64,000 nt of DNA from Macrolepiota albuminosa. Taxonomy: Eukaryota > Basidiomycota > Agaricomycetes > Agaricales > Agaricaceae. A program made the position numbers and the translations under genes. The notes below the pieces were generated by a model. The model did no database searches. It was not told where the DNA came from and saw only the letters and a list, made by a program, of their open reading frames with translations. This document shows, one piece after another, positions 1 to 11,824 of this stretch (its first letter is position 1; each line of letters begins with the position of its first letter). The stretch spans positions 1,612,001 to 1,676,000 of the forward strand of contig JAMWFC010000009.1 in the NCBI GenBank assembly GCA_027475525.1, written 5' to 3'.

Positions 1-617
1 GGCTCACTTGGTCGTTGGATGGTTCACCTTCTCGCTGTTGGATATATTGGCCTTCTTTTTGGTGGTTAAGGTGTTCAGCCTGTTTGCTGGACTGTCTCCG
101 TTACACATTTCTCTTCACGTACTCATTTTCTTGCATATAACCCCGTACTCTCATGTCTATTGATTATTGTAGCAATTCGACACTGGTTGTTTCAACTGCC
201 ATGTACTATTACTTATCACAGGTCTTCCTCAGCGATATTTTCATTATCTAATGGTATTTCATCTAATACTCTTTCTTGGTTGTATTAGTATACTCGACCT
301 CTACTAACTCTCGCTGTATTTCATAGAAAGGTGATGGTTTGAGCGTATACGCTGTCTAATTAATCCTATGTATGAATTAGGACTAATTTTTAGTTGTAAT
401 CCTTTGAATCTGAACTCCGTCATGGCCGAACTTGGCAAAGGTACGTTGTGCCCAAGATATTGGTGCAATTTCTTTAGGCACGATGTTCCTAATCATGTGG
501 AAAACATTACTTCAGTGGTGAATCTGATAGCTTAGCATAGCACGTCAATGATGCAACTGGATAATAAAAGTAAGAAAGATTGATAACTTATATTTACTTT
601 CAAAAGCTAAGGAGGTT
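1..617. other. Left edge, downstream of the Sfm1-like gene
   Basis: No gene can be supported here. A 22-codon plus-strand frame is open to the window edge and stops at TAA 67-69; its hydrophobic residues could be the C-terminus of a gene lying to the left, but this is too short to identify. The rest is AT-rich and carries the 3' flank of the minus-strand gene ending at 618. Confidence 0.3.
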
Positions 618-1569
618 TCAAAAGTCGAAACTTTTGTTGAGGTCTTCGTGCAGAAGCTCTTTCATGCCTGGGGGGAGTAATGGTTCCTTCCCATCTGAGG
701 TGACGATGTATCCTTGGAATCACAAAGAATCGTGAAAAGTCGATCATCGGATAATACACAGACAAACGCACTGAAGGGCATTTCTACAGACTCTTTGGAA
801 TTGAAACGGACAGTTGGGAAATCCTGGAAATAAATCTACTCAAAAACAGTATCATTTGGAACAAGAAAGGTTGAGGACGTACGATATAGGAAATCTTGTC
901 GAGGGGAACCTTATCTTTAACAACTAGTTTTGTAACTCCTAAAGCCGTGTCCGTCGTCATTTGTACAGGACCTAAATGACGCGTTGGAAATCCCATAACG
1001 CGGAGTTCTCCAGTTCGATCTCGTGGCGGGTCATCGCCTGTCAGCAAAAAAGCGTTGAGATGCTTGGAGAAAATGAGCTCTAGCTTGGTCAGCCTACCTA
1101 GGATCCCCTGGATCGTATTCAGCGAAAGACCTCGAAAGAAGGAAATGTCAACAAACCCCAAATAAGAACATGTCAAATCGTCCATCACCATCCTCCGGAG
1201 AAAGTGCTTTCTCTGCCTTAGGATCGAGTAGGCAGACTCTGTTGAGAGTGATTCCGTGTGATTTCATGAGATCGAGAACGCCTTGCTCGTGACATGATGT
1301 CTCCGCCGCGTTATTCGTTGACGATGAGAACACGGCCGAAAGTGAGTTCGCTGATGATTGGGACAGATGGGTGAAATGTACATGCGAGCCTGGTTCTGCA
1401 AGAGTACGCATGTGCTAGAAAGTCTCCAGAAGATTGTAAAAGAGAGAGAGAGATCGATTAGTAAACTGACTGAGTACTCCAGCTCAACCCATGGAGGAAT
1501 TGATTTCGGTGTGTCCTCGTCTTCTTCCAAGTGCTCTAGCTCGAAACCATTGGATTCATGAGTAACCAT
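618..1569 (-). CDS. SFM1: Sfm1-like SPOUT protein-arginine methyltransferase (DUF431)
   Basis: After splicing, the minus strand reads as a protein of about 223 residues, close to the length of yeast Sfm1, a SPOUT-fold enzyme that methylates an arginine of ribosomal protein uS3. Recognisable blocks, in order: IPPWVELEYS near the N-terminus, NRVCLLDPKA, the family signature FGGILGDDPPRDRT, PTRHLGPVQMTTDTA, and a C-terminus with EPLLPPGMKELLHEDLNKSF ending at TGA 618-620. The ATG at 1567-1569 was chosen because the conserved EHLEEDE block starts about eight codons later. Introns of 49-60 nt include 1415-1470, 1108-1156 and 1038-1097, and two more lie towards the C-terminus. Exon 3 is only 10 nt. 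No disruption is seen. Family assignment rests on recognised motifs; substrate is inferred from the yeast protein. Confidence 0.85.
1098..1107 (-). other. 10-nt internal microexon of the Sfm1-like gene
   Basis: Ten bases lie between a CAG acceptor (1110-1108) and a GTAGGC donor starting at 1097. Including them joins the flanking exons in frame and restores the FGGILGDD core of the SPOUT signature. Leaving them out loses ILG and breaks the frame. Confidence 0.75.
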
Positions 1570-1909
1570 TCAATGAAGACACGGTACCGATAACATAAGA
1601 GAATGCCATGCTGTTCACCGCGTTTTTGATATAAGTAATGCAAATGTTTCAAAACTGTTGTGATAAGATAAGTCAGATGAGATAAGATCTCAGAATGTCG
1701 AATGGCAGTCTCAGCACTCCGACAAGAATATAACACATCTCCTCGTAAGAGGCCTCGGAGAAACTACTTTGAATCTTTCTCGTATCACACGAATACAAAT
1801 ACAGGGTCCAACTGATACATATGCGAAGTGAGAACTATATACAGAGACTTCGTCGACCACCTCCTACGTAGAACCGATGGCGTCAGAAAATGCTTCGGAA
1901 CGAACTTTC
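1570..1909. other. Spacer between the two host genes
   Basis: This 340-bp stretch lies between the start of the Sfm1-like gene and the stop of the P450 gene, both on the minus strand, and must hold the promoter of the first and the terminator of the second. No clear TATA box or other motif was seen. Confidence 0.4.
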
Positions 1910-4085
1910 TCAGATTGGATCGTCGCACTGAACTTTAATGTTGGTGGTAATGATTAACTTTCGAGTCTCTTCCGAGCGGGGGATTATTAAACAACGGTAG
2001 GGGAGCTTGTAACTGAGAAATGACTATAATCAGTCTGAATCAATGTCTGAATTTAGGGAGGTATACCTTATCATTCCACTGGTATAAGAAGCATCAATGT
2101 TTATCTCACGTCCCTGCTCATCTCGGGCTTTCTGGATGTTGAAGGTAGCTAAAACAGAGGAGATAAAAAGCCATATCTAAGAATGGCATCGTATTGTTAC
2201 ACTCGTACGCAGATAGAATGATGATTTACCGTCGAACTGGCAATGTGTCGGCCTGGGCAGAGTCTTGTTCGTCAATCGGTCAGTTTCAACGCAACGATGA
2301 GAAAATAACTTTCAGCGTACCGTCTACCAAACCCGAAAGTAAGGATGTAGTCATCGTTGTTAAGCTGTCCACTCTCGTCGAAAAACCTCTCTGGTTTGAA
2401 CTGGTCAGGTTCAGGGTACCGCGACTCGTCGTGTGTCATAGACCTGGCAGAGTCACCGTGAATTCCAGTCTAACATAGAAGACATTGTCCGGAAGGCACC
2501 ATATATTCGGTATTACTGAGGTCCCTGTACTCAAATTACGAGAAAGGATTGTCACAAAGATTAAGTAAAATTACCTTTTGGGATGAAATATCCATTATAA
2601 ACATCATCCACAGTCGTGGAATGCGGCAGGCCCAGAGGAGCGACGGGGTGCCATCTCATGACCTCTCGAAACACAGCCTCGACATACGGCAGGTTTGGGC
2701 GATCACTGTAGTCCGGTAATCGATTCCGACCCAAAACGTTGTCAATCTCGTCTTGGGCCTTTCTTTGAACCTCGGGTCTAATAAGCATTGCATAAATGAA
2801 TGTTCCAGCTGCAGACACAGTCTGTGACCAGAATTAACGCGACATGAGAGATGTCAGGAATCCACGGACCGTGTCGGTTCCGCCTATTCAGAGAGAGAGT
2901 ATCATCATTTCTCAGAACACAAAGTAGCTCACTGCAGGTCATACCTGAAAAAACAGTTGCTGCTACAGACTTGATATCCGTTTCTAGTGGGGCCATTGAA
3001 CCAAGAGCGCGGTTAGTCTGTTTTAGCAACCGTTCCACGAAGCTGGATACTTGGATCCCGGCGGCCTTCAACAACGGAGGCATTTGAATCAGTTTTTTCG
3101 AAGAAACTGTGCCGTAACCGCTTACTATCCGATCTTTGACATATCTGAAGGGTACTTCAATCACCTGGCTTGTATATGCTCGAGTTTCTGCTGCGGCGGT
3201 CTGAAATCCAGCGCCAGGAAACCATGCTGGAATATACCGGAGAAACGGCAGTACGTTGACTAACATAGCGCCTGGAACCAAGCTTTTCGTAAGTTGGGCA
3301 ATGGCGCGTTCGGACATCATAATAAATCTTTTTCCTTCTGACTTCGAGATATTGTTATCATACACTGTTGCCATTGCAATTTCTCCTACAATACTTCACC
3401 CGAGTTAGCTATAGAACTAAAACAGTTTAAGAATCAAATGCAAGTTTTCTTACTTCCTGATATGCGCAACAAAATCTTGTGGCGATACGAGAAATCGGTG
3501 AAGTAGTTCATGAACCTTGACGATCTGCACGGGTTCATGCATTTTTTTAGTCTCTTTCTTACTGAATCCCTGTTGATATAAACGTCTATGGCGACGCCAT
3601 TTATCTCCATAACCAATAAAGCCAGTACTAAAATTCCAGCCCGTCCTAGTGTTGAAGGGTCAATCAAGAGCTGTATGTATACGTCGACGAGTAAGGGCCT
3701 ACAGATCAATAAAGGCCATCTCAGGCCGATCCGAATAAATATGCGATCGCTTCTCAAACAAAGTGTTTGCATCTTTCACCCTATTGAGGATGACTATGTG
3801 TTGGTTAAACGCTCTGACGTGGACAATATCCCCTGACAACGTTTGATATTGCCAATTGAGTACTTTAAGCCTGAAACACTATTTACCGTATTCTTTTGCC
3901 CACTCTCCATATTTTAACCAGGGAAGATCAGTTGGCAGCTCTCTGGAATTTCCTGAGATTAGACTCGGCTTAGGGCCAGGCGGATAAGGAGGGTGTGAGG
4001 ATGATAATAAATATTTGAGCAGGAATACAACCGAAACCGTTAGGGAGAAATATAGAAGTGAAAGCAAGAAGTCGCCCATGTTCAA
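1910..4085 (-). CDS. Cytochrome P450 monooxygenase, microsomal
   Basis: The gene appears intact, with about ten short introns and an estimated product of roughly 500 residues. Exon 1 (4085-3887) encodes an N-terminal membrane anchor followed by the proline-rich hinge YPPGPKP, placing it on the ER. Downstream exons give the helix C motif GDKWRRHRR, the oxygen-binding I-helix GGTDTTVSAAGTF (split by an intron at about 2825-2870), the K-helix ExxR in EAVFREVMRWHP, the PERF motif FKPERF, and the heme loop FGFGRRLCPGRH, whose coding is interrupted by a 57-nt intron near 2270-2325. The C-terminus ends with IIPRSEETRKLI and stops at TGA 1910-1912. The sequence looks like a typical expanded basidiomycete P450 family; the subfamily and substrate cannot be told. 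It lies tandem to and upstream of the Sfm1-like gene, with no other pathway gene next to it. Confidence 0.88.
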
Positions 4086-4688
4086 TTTGGCCGCCGAAGC
4101 TGGGCTCTAACCTACTTATATCTTCGTTCGAAAGTTCCGAGAAGCTCGGACCATATGCAAAAAGCCTCACGAGACTTGCAGAAACTTTAGACATCAATTG
4201 CCATGCGTGTAGTATCACCAGATACTCTCGTGCCAGATGATAGCTTCTGTTTGAGGTCACTAAGTTGAACAGAGTGGGTCTCGTCACAACAGAGGCAGCG
4301 TGAGTAGTGTTGTGCCAGGCCAGGCCAGAGGGGGACGGCATGGTAACGGCTTTGGCTCGGCGCATGGTGGCGGAAAGCCCCAAGCCGGCAGCTCAGCCGT
4401 GGCATTTTAGGACTTTGCCATGATACAAATAGTGACACATTTTGATGGAAATGGACGAATGGTTGAAACTATAAAAGTGGGAATGCTGACCAACAAAAAA
4501 TCACCACCACCACAACAACAACAACAATAGCCATCTGTTTTTCTACCCCTGGTCATGATCCTCTCCTGCATATGTTTTCTTTTTTTCTGGATTCTGCAAA
4601 TACATTTGTTTCCTCTGTTTATAATCACAATTGCAAGCATTTATGCATACATTGACCTTCTGCTTCTTATTTTCCTCTTAATCACACA
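4086..4688. other. P450 upstream region with a CCA/CAA microsatellite
   Basis: This is the 5' flank of the P450 gene and the boundary between host genes and transposon sequence. A short CCA/CAA repeat occupies about 4501-4529. The TATA-like ataaaag near 4472 is on the plus strand and is not oriented for the P450. No gene is seen. Confidence 0.4.
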
Positions 4689-4844
4689 CACTTCAGGGCA
4701 TACCAGAGATTTCTGGAGAAACATCAATTAGAAACAGGTCAGATAATTTCTAACAAGTATTTCTCTAGAAAATTCTGGAAAAATTGCCTTGTTAGGAAAT
4801 TTTTATGAAAGTTTCTTCAAAAATCTATGGCATGCCCTGAAGTG
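4689..4844. mobile_element. MITE candidate, 156 bp
   Basis: The ends form an inverted repeat: CACTTCAGGGCATACCA on the left and, reverse-complemented, CACTTCAGGGCATGCCA on the right, with weaker pairing continuing inward. The flanks carry the direct repeat ACACA (4684-4688 and 4845-4849), compatible with a 5-bp target duplication, although the flank is CA-rich and the match could be chance. It contains no coding sequence. It directly precedes the Gypsy-A LTR. Confidence 0.5.
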
Positions 4845-4850
4845 ACACAT

Positions 4851-5222
4851 TATCAGGAGACTTTTTTCTGGTATTTTCTCAGCACTTACCAGCCTTTCTG
4901 GCATTCTCTCAGCACCTCTTGGCCTCTTCAGCAACTGTCTGGCACTCCTGAAGTTTCTTCATGCCTTTTCAGAGGCTCCTGGGACCCCTCCCATTTTGTC
5001 TAGGGTAAATTTTATGTATTGTACAGTAGTTTTCATGTCACTACCATTGTGCTGATGTGCTGTGCCCTGGCAGAGGAATTCTTAGACTTGTTTTCTTCAG
5101 ATTTCCTTCTGCCAGGTGATTAGTTATTCTCCTTGTTGTCTGATAGCTTATTGAATAAACTTTGAATTTCTCTCTGCTAGTTGTGTGATTGGCCACAACC
5201 TCTGGAGATTGCCCTTACAGCA
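4851..5222 (+). repeat. LTR-L copy 1 (probable 5' LTR of Gypsy-A)
   Basis: This copy starts TATCAGGAGACTT (the other copies start TGTCAGGGGACTC) and ends GATTGCCCTTACA. Related sequences lie at 11534-11824 and 36048-36622. It sits directly upstream of the Gypsy-A gag relic in the same orientation, so it is read as that element's 5' LTR. The start is uncertain by a few bases. Confidence 0.6.
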
Positions 5223-5327
5223 GAACAAGTCTTCTAACTCTGGTCTGGAAGCCCTTTATAGCCTGCTAAAACTTTATCTCACATCTGTTTGTCACTTCCC
5301 TACCAGACTTAAGCACCTGCATGCTCT

Positions 5328-6546
5328 ATGTCTCAGCCAGCCAATCCAGAAGCTCCCTCAGATGCTACAGCCCCCCAGGACAAAGCCTGGACTCACTTGC
5401 TCTACCTGGAGATGCAGATGCAGATCATGCAAGCCTTCCTTACTCAACATACTGCTAAACTGACCCTCCTTTGCCAAATGACTGACACCTTCTCTGACTC
5501 TCTCCACACCCTTATAGAACAGCTACTCCTAATCATGACTGCCATTCCATGGCCTCCATCTCCCATACAATGCCTCCATGCTGCACAACTCCCTCCTCTG
5601 GCATGCAAGAGATCCCACATTCACTCCCCAATGCATACAATGATGATTATGCATCTAGGGAATGTTTCTTTCAATCTTACATTACCTACATCCAACTCTG
5701 CAGGGACAACTTCCTCTCTAATGAGTTAAAAATAGCATGGGTCCTACATGGAGTCTAGGCAGGCAGTGACCTACACCCAGAGAGTTTTTCAATATCCTGG
5801 TAGTATTGCTGATTTCCAGGACTGGGCCAAGTTTAAACAGGAGTTCTGGAAGGAGTTCTTTTCTCAGAACCCAGCTAAGACTGCCATGCTAGCCCTCCAT
5901 GATAAGGACCAGTATAGCCAGAGGAAGTAGTCCCTGGACAAGTACATTGACTCATTCTATGTGCTAGTAGAGCAGGCCAGATACTCCAATGAATGGCCTC
6001 CAACTTTGTCTCACTTTCTAAGAAGGGCTCTATCCAGTTCTGATGGAGCACATTGACAGCCTTGCAGAAGGGCCCAGCAGACAATGAGGTCCATGTCTGA
6101 TACTATGTGGCCTGGGAACAATAGCAGCTCATAGAGCTCAAATGCAACCTGTGCTGAAATGTTGCTCCAGCACTGGCTCCTAGGTCCTTCACTGCACTCC
6201 TCTGCCCTCATCCTACCACACCCCCACTACCTTCATCCTGACAGCCTGCCTTGCTGGTCCAGGACTGCCTCTGGGGATTCCCATGAACATAGATGTCTCC
6301 TGGCAGCATGCTGCCTCCCCTCTCACCTGTCAACACTATGAGATCCCAGGCCACTTTGCATGCCACTGCCTATATAACCTTGAGGTGCATTACCTCTCAC
6401 CAGAGAAGCAGGAGGAGCTGCTCCTGCAGTTTCTGGCAGCCTGGAATGCTGCTAGCATGCCATTTCTGGTCATGCCCACTCCAGATATCTCACAGGAGGA
6501 CCTGGTGAAAAGGATGATACAGCAGGAGTCAAGGGAGGATTTTTAA
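5328..6546 (+). pseudogene. Gypsy-A gag relic with CCHC zinc knuckle
   Basis: Several open segments in shifting frames make up a gag protein. They include a capsid-like helical stretch around 5790-6060 (FQDWAKFKQEFWKEFF and DKYIDSFYVLVEQARY) and a zinc knuckle near 6330-6370 that reads CQHYEIPGHFACHC, a CCHC motif with the second Cys replaced by Tyr. In-frame stops such as the TAG at 5928-5930 and frame changes show that it is dead. It follows the LTR by about 100 bp, the usual place for gag. Confidence 0.75.
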
Positions 6547-8205
6547 AGGTGCAAGAGGTAAAGAGTATACCCCCATCATCTGTCTGTTAGTAGAAGAGGA
6601 CCAATACTACCCCTATTGACAACTCCATATCTGCAACTATAAGCACCCCTCCTGATATACTTAAGAATCCTCCAAGTAGATCTCCATCCTCTCCTGTCAG
6701 ATACTACTGACTTGGGGGCCTTCCAAGTAAAGCAATGCCTTTACAAGGCAGACTTGGACTATGTGTACTTGGGTGTTTGATTGGGGTCAATAAATTTAGA
6801 GTTGCAAAGTGTGTACCAGTCTTAAATACACATGCCAGTCAAGTATACCAGTCAAGTGTGTGCCAGTTGAAGTTTATGAGGCACACAAAAGGAAGAAACA
6901 AGCAAAGTAATTCAATCTTGAGACTTAAAACATACAGGATGGTGACTACAAACTACAAGTACTATAAATGCCTACTCCAGCAGTCCAAAAGGCTTCCAGG
7001 ATGTCTACAATGACTCCTGGGAACTCTATGAGCAGCAGTAGGATTGAGGAACAACTCTATACCAGGGATTGTATCTGCAGAATGTGCAATCAGCAGTGCA
7101 GAAGTGGTGGCATGATGCATGATGCATGATGGCTGGGGTGATTATGTGTGATCTGGAATGTCAATTGTAGAGGTGATGGCCATGATGGCAGCTAGTCCAA
7201 GAGTCCATGATATGAGGGATGGCCAGGGAATGCGCATGATAGCAGCATTGAGGCATTGGTCAAAGTGCATGGCTAGGGGTTGATGGAGGGGTCTAGTGAT
7301 ACTACACTGTACCAGCAGTCAGGGACACAACATGCACCAAAAGTCAAAATAAACATTTAATCATAAGGCTGAAAACTGTAAGCCTTCTGGTAGCAATTTC
7401 AACAAATTATATCTCCAAAAACACCCCAATAAATACACAAAAAGTACAGAACAAAGGGCAGGGACTAGCTCAAGCTAGCAATTCAATAATAGTCCAGCCA
7501 CTGTTATGGGGAGAGGAAGCATGGGAGCTGGCAGAGGAAGCAAAATGGGATCAAATTGTGTTGATCTAGATCAAGATATGATCTAACAAAGCCCAATTTG
7601 ACATGACTTAAAGGGGAAAAGGAAAGAAGCATGGAGGGATGTCAAAAGAAGCATGGAATGGCAGGAAAGGGCTAAAAGAGGAAATAAGGATCTATGAATG
7701 GGATTATGCTAAAAGGAGCAGAAACAAATGGGGAAGTAGCAATCAGAATAATCAAAATGAATGGTGGAATAAGAAACTGAATGGTGACACCAAAACAGGC
7801 ATCCAAAAAAGGAAACTGGACTATCAAATATGTTATTGATACTAGGGAGATTACAACAAAGAGTCATATGTAGCTAGTAGTCTGTGCACTAGAAAAATAG
7901 TATAAATAGCCCAAGTATAGTAGAGAATAGACAGGCAATTAATAGGCAAAGGCTTGGTGATTTCCAGGGTGTGAATTGCTTAGGCTGGAGTTTGTTGACA
8001 AACCTCTGCATTCTGGAATATTCTGAGAAGCATTCAAAGTTATAATTTCTCAATTTCATCATCAAGCCAGTGTGTATTAGAGGCTATCAGTACTACTTGC
8101 AACCAAGTACTATACTAGGTGGGGCTCTGGAGGTGTCCTGGGGTGGATCTTGGAGTGGAGAGTTGTGACACCTCTGATCACACCCTGACAATGCATGCCA
8201 GCCTG
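6547..8205. other. Non-coding spacer or unrecognised insertion inside Gypsy-A
   Basis: About 1.6 kb separate the gag zinc knuckle from the protease, far more than in related elements, so part of it (perhaps about 6757-8110) is probably an insertion. The edges carry loosely similar inverted segments around TACTTGG (6763-6769 and its complement at about 8103-8110). The middle is purine-rich (7600-7830). No convincing coding potential or clean target duplication was found. Confidence 0.35.
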
Positions 8206-11148
8206 AGAATGCTGCCTATCTTGCTGCTACATGGTGGGCAACCTGTCCCCCAACTTGCTCTGGCTTGATGTGAAAATTGAGACTATGGACATCCAACAGA
8301 CTTGGAGCATAGTGGCCCTCCTTGATTCAAGGGCCATGGGACTGTTTTTGGATGCCAACTACATAGAGCACTGACAGCTTACTACTTGACCCCTCTCCTC
8401 TCCAATTCTGGTCTACAACATTGACAGCACCCCCAACAAAGCTAGCTCTATCTGCTCAGTAGTGGACCTAGTCCTGTGTTACCAGTCCCATATGAAGTGC
8501 CACCTTTGCTGTCACCAGCTTTGGGAAGCAAGACATGATTCTGGGGTTTCCCTGGCTTTATGAGCACAACCTGGAAATTGACAGGACCAAGAGAGAAGTG
8601 AGTATAAGCCAATTCTCTTAGCACTGTGCCACTTGCATGCAGGAGGCAAAGAAGGAGTGGCACACTGCAGTGTAGGAACATGCAGCTATCTAGGCATGCT
8701 GGGTGGAGCACTTCCCCTTTGCTGATCTCAACCTGCTGGACTCTAACCCCTGGCATTCCTTCCTAAAGAGGCCCTCTACTGTATGAGGATGACAGGCATG
8801 GCAAGGTGGGACTTATACAGGAAGAAGGATGCAAAGAGAAGTCCTTGCCAGCCCAGAACCTGGAGCTCCTAGACAAGGCTATTGAAGTGGGCAACCACAT
8901 TTATGCCACTACTCTGTGGGCCCCAGAGACTATGGAGAAGATCCAGGCTAGCCAGACAACATCTCAATTGCTGGCTCAGCCTTCACAGCCAACTTCCCTG
9001 TTTGGACGTTCCATGACATGGTCTCCAGCTACCTCCACAACTTTGAAGATGTGTTCTCCAAGGCCTTGTTTGACTCCCTTCTGGAAAACAAGCAGTAGGA
9101 CCATGCAATCAAGGTCCTGCCAGACTCAAAGCCTGCCAACTGCAAGGTCAATCTGCTTGCATCCAAGGAGCAGGACAAACTGGATGCATTTCTCTAGAAG
9201 AACCTCAAATCCAGCTGTATCTGCCTCTCAAAGTCTCCCATGGCCTCTCTGGTGTTCTTCATTAAGAAGAAGGATGATTCCTTCTGGTTGGTCCAGGACT
9301 ACCATGTGCTCAACACAATGCCTATTGAGAACCACTACTTGCTCCCTCTTATTTCTAAGCTCATCAACAACTCAACAACCTCTGGGGTGTGTGCTACTTC
9401 AATAAGTTGGACATCTGCTGGGGCTACAACAATGTATGCATCCAGGAGGGAGACAAGTAGAAGGCAGTGTTCTGGACCAACTGCAAGCTGTTCAAACCAC
9501 TAGTGATGTTTTTCAGACTCACTGACCGCCCACCACCTTTTAGACAATGATGAACAATATTTTCTGAGACCTCATTGCCAATGGCATGGTGTGTGCATAC
9601 TTTGATGACATCCTTATTTACCTCAAGATGTTAGAGGAATACTACTGCATCACTCAGATTGTCTTAGACTGTCTCTGTCAGCACCAGCTGTTTCTCAAGC
9701 CCATATTGAATACATCAGACTTATAATCTCCCACAGAGCAGCAGAGATGGACTCTGTAAAGGTTGCTGGTATGGCACAGTGGCCTGAGCCTCAGAACAAG
9801 AAGGAAATGCAGGCCTTCCTAGGCTTTACCAATGTCTACTGTAGGTTCATCTAGGACTTTTTCTGCCATGTGTGCCTGCTGTTTGATTTCACCAGGAAGG
9901 ACATCCCCTGAACCTGGAGGGAACTGGAGCAGCAGGCCTTCAAAGCTCTGAAGCCTGCTGTTATCTCAAAGCCTGTGTTCCTGTTCCTAAACAATGACCT
10001 CCATTTCTGAGTAGAGTCAAATAGTTCCAACTTCACTACTGGTGCAGTCCTATCTCAGCAGTCCTAGGAGAATGGAAAGTGGCACTCTGCAGCCTTCTAT
10101 TCCAGGAGCCTCAACACTGTGGAGCAGAACTACAAGATACACAACAAGGAGATGTTCAAAATCATCTGGTCATTAGAGGAGTGGTGCTATTTCCAGGAAG
10201 GGACTCTGCACAGCTTCAAAGTCTGGACAGACCACAAGAACCTGGAATACTTCCAGACAGCCAAAAAATTCAACTCTTGCCAGGCCCAGTGGTCCCTCTA
10301 CCTTGTCTACCTCACCACCTTTGACTTCTTGCTGCACCACCAGCCTGGAAGAAGTATAGGGAAGCCTCACACCCTCTCTCAATGTGCTAACTATGGCTCC
10401 AGCACAGGAGATAATGACAACATCACCCTTTTGCACCCAGAGTTGTTTGTCATCTAAGCATTTGAGGGAGTCTGTGTCCAGGAGGCCAAGGTTGACATCA
10501 TCCAGGACATCCAATGAGGGAACTGGGAGGGAGCCCATGAGGATGCAATGGCTAAGGCTGCACTTTCCCTATTCCCAGATGACAACTCTCCCTTCCATGT
10601 TGAAGCTGATAGCTCAGATTTTGCTACTGGAGCTGTCCTCTCTCAGCAATCAAAAGAGGATGGTAAGTGGCATCCTGTGGTGTTCTACTCCAAGAGTCTC
10701 AATGCACTGGAGTGCAATTATGAGATCCATGACAAGGAGATGCTGGCTATCATTCAGTCATTTGAGGAGTGGCAACATTTCCTTGAAGGTGCTAGGCATA
10801 AGTTCAAAATGTGGACTGATCACAAAAACTTAGAGTACTTTTGGATGGCCAAGAAGCTCAACCACCAACAGGCTTAATAGTCCTTGTATCTGGCCAACTT
10901 TGACTTCTCACTACATCACAAACCCAGACAGAGCATGGGTAAGCTAGACACACTTTTCAGGTGAGCTGACCATGGTTCAGGAGCTAGTGACAATGACAAT
11001 ATTGTACTTCTAAAGCTAGAGCTCTTTGCTATTCATGCTCTAGAGAGTGTGGTTGGCCAGGAAGAAGAAGTGAGCATTCTTTGAGACATCTGCTGAGGTA
11101 ACTGAGAGGGAACTCAGGAAGATTTTGTAGCCAAGGCTGCCCTGGCCT
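8206..11148 (+). pseudogene. Gypsy-A pol relic: protease, RT and RNase H
   Basis: The protease region near 8310-8370 keeps the retropepsin context LLDSRAMGLFLDANY, with the catalytic DSG altered to DSR. The RT follows with VFFIKKKDDSFWLVQDY at 9246-9300, motif A as FNKLDICWGYNN near 9390-9430, and the active-site box AYFDDILIYL at about 9597-9626. RNase H follows from about 10030 and is present twice in tandem. Numerous TAG/TGA stops and frame changes occur. Integrase is absent because the copia LTR interrupts at 11149. Confidence 0.8.
9950..11148 (+). repeat. Tandem duplication of the RNase H segment in Gypsy-A
   Basis: Two diverged copies of a segment of roughly 585 bp lie head to tail. 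Copy 1 (about 9950-10565) contains FYSRSLNTVEQNYKIHNKEM and KVWTDHKNLEYF. Copy 2 (about 10566-11148) contains FYSKSLNALECNYEIHDKEM and KMWTDHKNLEYF. Both run on into the same linker ending AKAAL. At the junction the linker is fused directly to the start of the second RNase H. The copies differ at many positions, so the duplication is old. Confidence 0.75.
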
Positions 11149-11516
11149 TGCATATTAGAATTCAGACCTATAAACAAGCATTTAGTTCAATCCCTCAGTC
11201 CAGTATAATCAGTTGTATTCAAACCATACCTATGAACAAGTATTTAGTTCAACCTATTGGGTACAGTTAGTTCATATGTAATTTGTAAAGTGTGTAATGT
11301 TGCTTACCCCTCAGTCTGGTATAATTGACTGAGGAGCTCACTTGTGGTAGCTACATTTATATACCTATCATGGACAATAGGAATAATAGAAAGATATTAA
11401 ACAAAGCATCAGTGCAGTGGCCTTGTATGTCAAGTGGCCAATATAATATCATGAAGTATGAAGTGATGCATGATAAGTGGTGGCTAGTGTGATGTCATAA
11501 GTAATAAACACCAACA
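11149..11516 (-). repeat. 3' LTR of the copia element
   Basis: Read on the minus strand the 368-bp repeat starts TGTTGGTGTTTATTAC and ends ATATGCA, with a TATA-like GGTATATAAATG inside. The purine-rich tract GGTGAGGAGGAG lies immediately upstream, the polypurine tract expected before a Ty1/copia 3' LTR. Its far end abuts the Gypsy-A RNase H linker, marking the insertion point. Confidence 0.75.
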
Positions 11517-11533
11517 CTCCTCCTCACCTAAAT

Positions 11534-11824
11534 TGTCAGGGGACTCCTCTTCAATCCCTCTTTTCCACCTCCTTTTCTGGAGCCTGAAGTTTTCCAGGCC
11601 TCCCAGAGCTAGCCGTTGGATACTGTACAGTCGCTCCCATGCCTTCCACCCTCTGTACTGATGTGCTGTACTGGCAGAGGAATCCTCAGACTTGTTCTCT
11701 TTGGATTTCCCTCTGTCAGGTGATTCATTATTGATTGTATTATTTCTACTTTCTCTAATACACTTTGGATTTCCCTCTGCCAGTTGTGTGTTTAGCCACA
11801 ACCTCTGGAGGTTGCCCTTATACA
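11534..11824 (+). repeat. LTR-L copy 2 (solo LTR)
   Basis: It starts TGTCAGGGGACTCC and ends GTTGCCCTTATACA, matching LTR-L copies 1 and 3. It lies between the copia polypurine tract and the copia coding end, so it is an insertion in the copia 3' untranslated part. No matching target duplication is seen. Confidence 0.6.

Larger units (their letters stand above)
4851..11148 (+). mobile_element. Gypsy-A: decayed Ty3/gypsy retrotransposon
   Basis: A 5' LTR is followed by gag, protease, reverse transcriptase and RNase H relics in the Ty3/gypsy order. The integrase and 3' LTR are missing because the right end is cut by the copia LTR at 11149. The sequence is essentially CpG-free (none in 5161-5760) and full of in-frame stops, so this is among the oldest insertions in the window. 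Confidence 0.85.

Noticed and set aside
4407..4640. A 77-codon minus-strand frame upstream of the P450 gene
   Set aside because: It is made largely of a CCA/CAA microsatellite and AT-rich sequence and has no recognisable domain.
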